Of a stretch of DNA of 10,919 bases, positions 5,787-10,919 are shown one piece after another. Made by a program: the position numbers and the translations under genes. The notes beneath the pieces are model-generated. The model searched no databases, was not told the origin of the DNA, and saw only the letters and a program-made list of their open reading frames with translations. Origin of the DNA: Clostridiales bacterium (GTDB taxonomy: Bacteria; Bacillota; Clostridia; Oscillospirales; QAKW01); assembly GCA_003343605.1 (NCBI GenBank), contig QAKW01000002.1, positions 1 through 10,919 of the forward strand, in the 5' to 3' direction. Position 1 is the first letter of the stretch; each line of letters starts with the position of its first letter.

Positions 5787-7294
5787 GTTTCTTTCTTCCT
5801 TTCCCGCGCCCTTCTTTTTTCTATTATAGATTCTTTTTCCGGCAGTGTCAACCAATAGAATAAAAGATAAATACCGCACCATACGGCAATTCCGGCAATC
5901 ATTTTCAAAAGCGTTCCCCGAAGCGGCAAAAACGCCCAGGCGGCAGTTGCCAGGCCAAGCGCCACCAGCGGCTTCATCACCCATTCCTTCCACTGAAAGC
6001 TCAGGCGGCAGGCTTTCAGCAGCGTTCCCATGTTTAAAGATGCAACCAGAATATTGCTGAATACCATGACCCCTAAAAATCCGTAGATACCAAACGCCGG
6101 CACTGCAAAAACGATTAAAATGATCCGCAGGGTGGAATCGATGGTATTGTTGCGCAGGGTTTTGCCCTGCTGATCCAGCCCTTTCAGAAGACCGTCCGCA
6201 ATGGTGTCCATATACATAAAAGGCGTAATCGGCGCCAAAACCCGAAGCATCATACTCACCGTTTCACTGTGGAATAAGACCTGCCCCAGCAGATCGCCAT
6301 AGATAAAGAAAACGCCGGAAATCATCACCGAAAGCATAATCGTAATACCCAGCGCCCGGGCAACGATCGATCGCGTGGAACGCCAATCGGCGCGTGCGGA
6401 GGTATCTGTAACCTCCGGCACCAGAAGCGAGGAGAGCGCGTTGAGAAAAGAGGCCGGGAAAAACAGCAGCGGTATCGCCATTCCCTTCAGCGCGCCGAAT
6501 TGGGCGAGCCCCAGGGAATAGCTGCCGGTGTAGCGTGCGATTGCAGTGGGGATCAGCATATTTTCTGTTGCGTGCAGGCCGGTGGAAAGATAACGCGAAG
6601 CCGCAACCGGCACGGCGATTTTCCGTATTCCGCCTTTTTCGGGCCGTATCGCCCGGGCAAGAATCGGGCGCCTGCGGCAGGCCAGCATCAGAAACAGGCA
6701 GGAAACCCCCTCAGAGATGGTATTGGCCAAAACAACCATTCCCAGCAGCACCGATAAGCCGGAATTGCGGAACATGACAACCACCAGCGCTACGATTCCC
6801 AGCCGGACCGCCTGCTCAAGCGTTTGCGCCAGGCAATTGGGCTGCACTTCCCGCCGACTGACAAAATAGCCCGCATAACAGGCGGATATTGCCATAAACG
6901 GGAGTGAGAACGCCAGCATTTTCAGCGCGAACGCGCAGGAGACGTTGCCGATCCAGCGCGCGGCCAAAAAATCGCTGCAGATAAAAAGAAGCGCGCAGGA
7001 GCCGCCCCCCAGACCTGCCGCCCAGAGCAGGCAGGAGCGCAGCGCCCCCTTTGCCCTGCCGGGCTGCTTCAGCGCCAGATACTGTGCCACCAGCCTCGTT
7101 ACCGCAACGGCAATGCCAGACTGCGCCAATGTAATAAACAGGTTGTAAACCGTAAAGGTAAGCGAATAGAGGCCCATGCCCTCTTCACCCAGAACATTGG
7201 CGACTAAAACCCGAAGTAAAAGCCCCGCCGCCCGGAGCACCAGCCCGGTTCCGGTCAGCAGGGCCGCGTTTTGAATAAATTTTCGATTGTTCAT
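5783..7294 (-). CDS. spoVB: SpoVB/MurJ-like polysaccharide flippase (MOP superfamily)
   Basis: A 503-residue integral membrane protein similar in length and layout to SpoVB of Bacillus (about 518 residues), a member of the MATE/MurJ-like superfamily thought to flip lipid-linked peptidoglycan or polysaccharide precursors. In Bacillus SpoVB is needed for the spore cortex. About 14 hydrophobic segments span the whole length. The N-terminal block NAALLTGTGLVLRAAGLLLRV, broken here as NAALLTGTG and LVLRAAGLLLRV, and GEEGMGLYSL with TLAQSGIAVAVTRL are typical of the family. The cytoplasmic tail is short and basic. ATG 7294 has GGGGTG 6 bases upstream. It is the first of three genes and overlaps the GlpP-like gene by 4 bases. 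It could instead be a YtgP-type paralogue; sporulation is inferred from family, not seen directly. Confidence 0.87.
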   Translation of the reverse strand: MNNRKFIQNAALLTGTGLVLRAAGLLLRVLVANVLGEEGMGLYSLTFTVYNLFITLAQSGIAVAVTRLVAQYLALKQPGRAKGALRSCLLWAAGLGGGSCALLFICSDFLAARWIGNVSCAFALKMLAFSLPFMAISACYAGYFVSRREVQPNCLAQTLEQAVRLGIVALVVVMFRNSGLSVLLGMVVLANTISEGVSCLFLMLACRRRPILARAIRPEKGGIRKIAVPVAASRYLSTGLHATENMLIPTAIARYTGSYSLGLAQFGALKGMAIPLLFFPASFLNALSSLLVPEVTDTSARADWRSTRSIVARALGITIMLSVMISGVFFIYGDLLGQVLFHSETVSMMLRVLAPITPFMYMDTIADGLLKGLDQQGKTLRNNTIDSTLRIILIVFAVPAFGIYGFLGVMVFSNILVASLNMGTLLKACRLSFQWKEWVMKPLVALGLATAAWAFLPLRGTLLKMIAGIAVWCGIYLLFYWLTLPEKESIIEKRRARERKKET

Positions 7295-7309
7295 GTATTC
7301 ACCCCGTAC

Positions 7310-7338
7310 TACTTATGCGAAAAAAAGGGGGAATATCC
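7310..7338 (-). promoter_or_regulatory. possible sigma-E-like promoter of the flippase operon
   Basis: On the minus strand GGATATT (7338-7332) lies 14 bases before CATAAGTA (7317-7310). This partly resembles the sporulation sigma-E pattern (a -35 ending in ATATT, then CATA at -10), and spoVB is a sporulation gene in Bacillus. Only half of the -10 box matches, and initiation would fall almost on the ribosome binding site. This is a weak call. No better housekeeping promoter was seen between 7295 and 7415. Confidence 0.25.
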
Positions 7339-7416
7339 GTACAAACCCGTTATTTCAGACAGAAGATGCCCCGCAAGCGGAAAGCGCCATTTTCAAAACA
7401 ACCGGCGCATCCCCGC

Positions 7417-7453
7417 AAAAATAAAAAGAGCTGCTTTGCAGAGCAGCTCTTTT
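7417..7453 (-). terminator. intrinsic terminator of the GGGtGRT/NifU-like operon
   Basis: Bases 7424-7435 (AAAAGAGCTGCT) pair perfectly with 7442-7453 (AGCAGCTCTTTT), with a 6-base loop. On the minus strand the stem runs into TTTTTATTTTT (7427-7417). It starts 32 bases after the GGGtGRT stop codon. On the plus strand the stem ends in TTTT only, so it works best in the minus direction. Confidence 0.92.
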
Positions 7454-7485
7454 CAGAATAAAACCAGTATTAATGCAGGAAGATA

Positions 7486-8487
7486 TTATTTTGCGAGCGC
7501 TTCTTCCACCGCCACGGCGCAGGCCACGGTGGCGCCGACCATCGGGTTGTTGCCCATCCCGATCAGGCCCATCATCTCAACATGAGCGGGAACAGAGGAA
7601 GAACCGGCGAACTGCGCGTCGCCATGCATCCGGCCCATGGAATCGGTCAGGCCATAAGAAGCGGGACCGGCACCCATATTATCCGGGTGCAGGGTGCGCC
7701 CGGTACCGCCGCCGGAGGCAACGGAAAAATATTGCTTGCCGTTTTCATAGCACCATTTTTTATAGGTGCCCGCAACCAGATGCTGGAACCGGGTTGGGTT
7801 GGTGGAATTGCCGGTGATGGAAACGTCTACATGCTCGTGCTTCATAATAGCAACGCCTTCCAGAACATCGTTTGCACCATAGCAGCGAACCTTTGCCTTA
7901 TCGCCATTGGAATAGGCTGTTTTGCCAACAATCTTCAGCTCGCTGGTATAGAAATCGTAGTCGGTCTGCACATAGGTAAAGCCGTTGATTCTCGAAATAA
8001 TAAACGCGGCGTCTTTGCCCAGGCCGTTGAGGATCACCTGCAGCGGCTCCTTACGCACCTTGTTGGCTGTTCTGGCGATGCCGATTGCGCCTTCGGCAGC
8101 CGCAAAAGACTCATGCCCCGCCAGAAAGCAGAAGCATTTGGTTTCTTCTTCCAGCAGCATGGAGGCAAGATTTCCGTGGCCCAGACCAACGCTTCTGGTT
8201 TCGGCCACAGAGCCCGGAATGCAAAACGCCTGCAAACCGATGCCGATATCCTTTGCCGCTTCCGCCGCGCTCTTGCAGCCGTTTTTCAGCGCGATGGCGC
8301 AGCCCAGCGTATACGCCCAGCAGGCGTTTTCAAATGCGATCGGCTGAACCCCTTTCACAATAGAAGCAACATCAATGCCCTTTTCCAAGCAATAATCGTT
8401 TGCCTCATCCAGCGTTTTAAAGCCATATTGCTCCAAAACCGGCTGAATTTTACCAATTCTTCTTTCGTAACCTTCAAAAGTAGCCAT
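7486..8487 (-). CDS. GGGtGRT protein
   Basis: A 333-residue protein of the GGGtGRT family, named for the motif seen here as GGGTGRT at 259-265, within FSVASGGGTGRTLHPDNMG. Other strongly ordered stretches are GHESFAAAEGAIGIART (124-140), DVSITGNSTNPTRFQHLVAG (221-240) and MGNNPMVGATVACAVAVEEA (311-330). It has ten cysteines (33, 57, 63, 71, 89, 118, 120, 202, 246, 323) and no signal peptide, so it should be cytoplasmic. I know of no established biochemical function. Its repeated partnership with a NifU-like protein suggests work on an iron-sulfur cluster or another metal-sulfur substrate. ATG 8487 has AAGGAGG 7 bases upstream, in the 16-base gap after the NifU-like gene. Longer starts would run into that gene. 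It is the last gene before a strong terminator. Confidence 0.92.
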   Translation of the reverse strand: MATFEGYERRIGKIQPVLEQYGFKTLDEANDYCLEKGIDVASIVKGVQPIAFENACWAYTLGCAIALKNGCKSAAEAAKDIGIGLQAFCIPGSVAETRSVGLGHGNLASMLLEEETKCFCFLAGHESFAAAEGAIGIARTANKVRKEPLQVILNGLGKDAAFIISRINGFTYVQTDYDFYTSELKIVGKTAYSNGDKAKVRCYGANDVLEGVAIMKHEHVDVSITGNSTNPTRFQHLVAGTYKKWCYENGKQYFSVASGGGTGRTLHPDNMGAGPASYGLTDSMGRMHGDAQFAGSSSVPAHVEMMGLIGMGNNPMVGATVACAVAVEEALAK

Positions 8488-8503
8488 TGTTGTTCCTCCT
8501 TCC

Positions 8504-9196
8504 TTATTCTTCTCTCGGGTCGATGTACTTTGCAGCTTCATCGAACCGGCCGTATGTACCCACGTTTTTCTCAAACGCATCTTTCGGATCGGCGCCCTTG
8601 CGGATCATATCCATCATCTTGCCGAGATTGACAAACTGATAGCCGATACATTCATTATTGCTATCGAGCGCAACCTTCAGAATGTAGCCCTCAGCCATCT
8701 CCATGTAACGCACGCCCTTCGCGTTGGTGGCAAACATGGTGCCAACCTGGGAGCGCAGCCCTTTTCCCAGATCCTCCAGGGAAGCGCCGATCGGCAGGCC
8801 GTCTTCGGAAAAAGCGGTCTGCGTGCGCCCATAGACCAGCTGCTTGAAGATCTCGCGCATCGCAACGTTGATCGCATCGCAGACCAGATCGGTATTCAGC
8901 GCTTCCAGAATGGTTTTGCCCTGCAGAATTTCCGCAGCCATCGCGGCGGAATGCGTCATGCCCGAGCAGCCCAGCGTTTCAACCAGCGCCTCTTCAATAA
9001 TACCCTCTTTAACATTCAGCGTCAGCTTACAGCAGCCCTGCTGCGGCGCACACCAGCCAATACCATGGGACAATCCGCTGATATCGGTAATCTGCGTTGC
9101 CTTTACCCATCTTCCTTCTTCCGGAATCGGGGCAGGCCCATGCTTGGGACCTTTGGCGACCACGCACATACTTTCAACCTCATGTGAGTAGTTCAT
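8504..9196 (-). CDS. NifU/IscU-like iron-sulfur scaffold-related protein
   Basis: A 230-residue cytoplasmic protein with an IscU/NifU-N-like core at about residues 40-115. The core carries IGWCAPQQGCCKL (Cys49, Cys55, Cys56) and LGCSGMTHSAAMAAEILQGK (Cys77), which parallels the second scaffold cysteine block GCG-AIASSS of IscU. The third IscU ligand, in HCS, is not obvious; Cys106 in DLVCDAIN is the nearest candidate. About 115 C-terminal residues follow that IscU lacks, including VGTMFATNAKGVRYMEMAEG. It is therefore a related but distinct family, not the housekeeping scaffold. No cysteine desulfurase gene is in the window. ATG 9196 has AGGAG 8 bases upstream. First gene of a two-gene operon with the GGGtGRT gene, 16 bases apart. 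The role in cluster assembly is inferred from homology. Confidence 0.88.
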   Translation of the reverse strand: MNYSHEVESMCVVAKGPKHGPAPIPEEGRWVKATQITDISGLSHGIGWCAPQQGCCKLTLNVKEGIIEEALVETLGCSGMTHSAAMAAEILQGKTILEALNTDLVCDAINVAMREIFKQLVYGRTQTAFSEDGLPIGASLEDLGKGLRSQVGTMFATNAKGVRYMEMAEGYILKVALDSNNECIGYQFVNLGKMMDMIRKGADPKDAFEKNVGTYGRFDEAAKYIDPREE

Positions 9197-9244
9197 GATT
9201 GATTCTCCTTCCATTAATTCCTGTTATATTCTACAGATAGAGTC

Positions 9245-9273
9245 ATTATAATCCATTTTCAGGGAACTTTCAA
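9245..9273 (-). promoter_or_regulatory. sigma-A promoter of the NifU-like/GGGtGRT operon
   Basis: On the minus strand TTGAAA (9273-9268), a 17-base spacer and a perfect TATAAT (9250-9245) precede the NifU-like gene. Initiation near 9238 would give a leader of about 42 bases. Strong housekeeping boxes suggest substantial expression in growing cells. No operator was identified. Confidence 0.85.
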
Positions 9274-9352
9274 GCCTTTTTCCCCAAAATTCTCACTGCG
9301 CAACGTGTGGTGTTATACGCTCCGGCAGCGCTGCCATGAAATCCCCGTTCCC

Positions 9353-9676
9353 CTATAATTTTTTTGCCTGCTCCTGTGCTGCGTTGTTTAATTTCTCATA
9401 AACATAGGTTTCATTCTTCCAATTTTGCAGGTTATGAAGCCGTGCGCCTTGATCTCCATGCTCCAGGTCCTCAAACAGTTTGAGCAGTATTTGACAGGGC
9501 ATATCAGCACATTCCCCGCAGTGGGTAAAGCCTTTGCCGATACAGCATTTTGCCTTATCGCATTCGCCCCAAAACATATTGCCGCCTTGTGTTTTGCACC
9601 CTTTGCAGCCTACCCTTTCCTTCCATTCACATATCCCGCAGTATGCTCCGCAAAACGCTATCATTTCCTTGTCCAT
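9353..9676 (-). CDS. DUF3795 family cysteine-rich protein
   Basis: A 107-residue protein matching the DUF3795 family: it opens with MIAFCGAYCGICEWKERVGC and holds eleven cysteines in pairs and clusters (9, 13, 16, 24, 27, 39, 44, 45, 53, 56, 61). The C-terminal 45 residues are cysteine-free and probably helical. The cysteine spacing suggests a zinc- or iron-sulfur-binding module, but no function is established that I know of. There is no signal peptide. ATG 9676 has AGGAGG 10 bases upstream, and the gene has its own promoter. It appears monocistronic: a separate promoter for the next operon lies about 80 bases beyond its stop codon, and no clear terminator lies between. A perfect palindrome GGCAGCGCTGCC (9324-9335) lies in that gap, with no U-run. 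Confidence 0.85.
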   Translation of the reverse strand: MDKEMIAFCGAYCGICEWKERVGCKGCKTQGGNMFWGECDKAKCCIGKGFTHCGECADMPCQILLKLFEDLEHGDQGARLHNLQNWKNETYVYEKLNNAAQEQAKKL

Positions 9677-9703
9677 TTTTTCCGCATCCTCCTTTTGTTT
9701 TTT

Positions 9704-9712
9704 ATTATACCA
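9704..9712 (-). promoter_or_regulatory. extended -10 promoter of the DUF3795 gene
   Basis: On the minus strand TGGTATAAT (9712-9704) is a perfect TATAAT with the TGn extension. A poor -35, TACACA (4 of 6), lies 16 bases further upstream. The TG extension would compensate for it. Initiation would fall near 9697, about 20 bases before ATG 9676. Confidence 0.65.
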
Positions 9713-9839
9713 TGATATTCATCAATGTGTAGCCTTTCTCACGCTATATACAGCAACCGTTGAACCTGATTTAATCAAGGGCATTGCAATCATGTTTACT
9801 TTTCTTACTAGGACAATAATTAATATCTTATGGATACCG
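9713..9839. other. AT-rich spacer after the immunity-like gene
   Basis: About 125 bases between the immunity-like gene stop and the DUF3795 promoter. No gene, tRNA, repeat or convincing terminator hairpin is visible. Its base composition matches the AT-rich toxin/immunity block on its right rather than the DUF3795 and later genes on its left, so it probably marks the edge of the imported segment. Confidence 0.4.
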
Positions 9840-10280
9840 TTAATAAGTAAAAAAGCCATCTTGCCACTCACATTTATTAATTGTGTACTCATCTATACTA
9901 AAATCATCCGGAAATTTTTTATATTCGGGTTCAAGCAAATACAATAATTTTGCCCTCGTTGCTTTTTCTATTGATGAATAATATCCCAAATGTGAAATAT
10001 GGTCATATTCACCATCATACCACTCATGTGCCAGATAAAAAATTGATGAATTAAAATCTCCTGCAATATCGTTGAAATCATCAATATTCGCTTCTACTTT
10101 TTCTATCACAAAATCTTCAGGATAATCTTTAAAACCAGGTTGTTCTAAATAATTACAAATCGCTTTTCTGCATTTTTCCTCAGATGAAAAAAAGCCGAGC
10201 AGTTTTGTTTCATATACTTCATCAACATTAAAATCGTCATTAATAACTCTTTTATGTTCAAGCTTATAGGCAGTTTTCAC
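9840..10280 (-). CDS. putative immunity protein with duplicated domain
   Basis: A 146-residue, acidic, cytoplasmic protein made of two diverged copies of one domain. Copy 1 (about 5-62) has TKLLGFFSSEEKCRKAI then PGFKDYPEDFVIEKV. Copy 2 (about 81-134) has SHLGYYSSIEKATRAKL then PEYKKFPDDFSIDEY. The pattern (aromatic-x-L-x-H, LG-aromatic-aromatic-SS-x-EK, then YP/FP-x-DF-x-I) is one I associate with small proteins found beside polymorphic toxins, possibly DUF7336, but I am not certain of the name. The start is GTG 10280, with a strong AGGAGGT 8 bases upstream, only 14 bases after the RHS stop codon. The short gap, AT-rich composition and position directly after a toxin tip make an immunity role the best inference; no direct evidence shows binding to the toxin. 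Confidence 0.75.
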   Translation of the reverse strand: MKTAYKLEHKRVINDDFNVDEVYETKLLGFFSSEEKCRKAICNYLEQPGFKDYPEDFVIEKVEANIDDFNDIAGDFNSSIFYLAHEWYDGEYDHISHLGYYSSIEKATRAKLLYLLEPEYKKFPDDFSIDEYTINKCEWQDGFFTY

Positions 10281-10294
10281 TTTATGTTACCTCC

Positions 10295-10919
10295 TTATTT
10301 ATACCCTTTAGAACGTTGTAGCCATTTCTTGATTTCACTGAATTCAGATCCCGGACCAGTTTTATAATTTCCTTTTCCATATTTCTGGTCTAGTACTTCT
10401 CTAGCATTTTTATCAGCAGATTGATTTGGGTTATACTTTTGCCTCTTAGCCCAGTCAGGTGCATCACTGGCTTTCTCTTTCCCACTCTTTTTCGATGTTT
10501 TTTTCTTTGCTGGTTTACCGGATTTAGACCTTAAATGTACATTATAACCAATATATCCAATTGCGCCGACCGCAGTTATTCCTAAAACAACCCACCCTAC
10601 AGGATTCCAAAAATTAGCGCCGCCCAAAGCAGCCCCTGCGGTCAAAGAGCCGCCACCGGCCAGTGCCAATGCAAAGTCGCCGTATGGATCAGCATAATTT
10701 ACAGGATTGTTCAGGCAATAAGTATAAAGATTCTTTGATAATGGGCTCTCTTCCAGATGTTCCAGCATTACATCGGTATCGTCCGCATTCAAAAATCTGC
10801 CGATAAACGGATCGTAATAGCGGGTGCCGGTGGCGTAGAAGCCGGTTTCGGCATCGTAATAGTAGCCCCTGTAGCGGAAGGGGTTCAAATGCGCTATATG
10901 GTTGGTATCCGTGATTGTG
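10295..10919 (-). CDS. RHS-repeat protein, C-terminal part with toxin-like tip (partial)
   Basis: The reading frame is open to the window edge, so the N-terminal bulk of this protein is missing. The first part is the RHS-associated core: NPFRYRGYYYDAETGFY, RYYDPFIGRFLNADD, YTYCLNNPVNYADPYG, ending near 10,679. The last 127 residues are the variable tip: a glycine-rich hydrophobic stretch (ALAGGGSLTAGAAL to WVVLGITAVGAIGYIGYNV), a lysine-rich linker (KPAKKKTSKKSGKEK), then about 55 residues with KYGKGNYKTGPGSEF and EIKKWLQR. RHS proteins carry such tips as contact-dependent or secreted toxins. I recognise the GNYKTGPGSE pattern as recurring in toxin tips but cannot assign an activity. Composition changes from GC-rich right of about 10,800 to AT-rich within the tip, as expected if tips are exchanged. 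The partner gene follows 14 bases on. Confidence 0.9.
   Translation of the reverse strand, partial: TITDTNHIAHLNPFRYRGYYYDAETGFYATGTRYYDPFIGRFLNADDTDVMLEHLEESPLSKNLYTYCLNNPVNYADPYGDFALALAGGGSLTAGAALGGANFWNPVGWVVLGITAVGAIGYIGYNVHLRSKSGKPAKKKTSKKSGKEKASDAPDWAKRQKYNPNQSADKNAREVLDQKYGKGNYKTGPGSEFSEIKKWLQRSKGYK

Noticed and set aside
5787..5993. 69-residue N-terminal extension of the GlpP-like protein
   Set aside because: It lies wholly within the flippase gene; GTG 5786 gives the family length and a 4-base overlap.
7582..8631. Long plus-strand open frame of 349 codons opposite the GGGtGRT gene
   Set aside because: The minus-strand protein carries the family motif and a strong ribosome binding site; the plus frame is a by-product of biased codon use.
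9324..9335. Perfect 12-base palindrome GGCAGCGCTGCC as a terminator
   Set aside because: The stem would have almost no loop and is not followed by a U-run on either strand; its role is unclear.
9713..9947. Plus-strand open frame of AT-rich, phenylalanine/isoleucine-rich translation
   Set aside because: It has no ribosome binding site, crosses promoter and gene ends on the other strand, and looks like a composition artefact.

Overview
The window reads as chromosomal DNA of an anaerobic, spore-forming Clostridia-type Firmicute. The reasons are a SpoVB-family flippase, a GlpP-family antiterminator, strong AGGAGG-type ribosome binding sites, near-consensus housekeeping promoters, and a GGGtGRT/NifU-like gene pair of a kind known mainly from anaerobes. 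Placing it near the Oscillospiraceae is a guess. Every supported gene is on the minus strand, so transcription runs from high to low coordinates. Most of the window has mid-range GC; about 9,700-10,800 is clearly AT-richer.

Layout from right to left, in transcription order. (1) 10,919-9,840: the C-terminal end of an RHS-repeat protein, cut by the window edge, with a variable toxin-like tip. It is followed 14 bases later by a small protein made of two copies of one domain, the likely cognate immunity protein. (2) 9,676-9,353: a cysteine-rich DUF3795 protein with its own extended -10 promoter. (3) 9,196-7,486: a two-gene operon of a NifU-like protein and a GGGtGRT protein, with a near-consensus promoter at one end and a strong terminator at the other. 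(4) 7,294-3,588: a three-gene operon of SpoVB-like flippase, GlpP-like RNA-binding antiterminator and beta-CASP metallo-beta-lactamase, ending in a strong terminator. (5) 3,494-2,690: an amidase gene whose upstream region is bracketed by 22-base inverted repeats. (6) 2,487-110: a polar amino acid ABC importer in the order binding protein, permease, ATPase, with a perfect promoter and a large stem-loop between the first two genes. (7) 50-1: the 5' part of tRNA-Val(GAC) with its own promoter.

The two best candidates for something undescribed are the inverted-repeat segment upstream of the amidase, which has the architecture of an invertible (phase-variable) switch, and the GGGtGRT/NifU-like pair, a conserved two-gene unit whose biochemical role I do not know to be established. 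The RHS tip with its duplicated-domain partner is a third, more conventional, toxin-immunity candidate. No transposase, integrase, CRISPR array or riboswitch was recognised.
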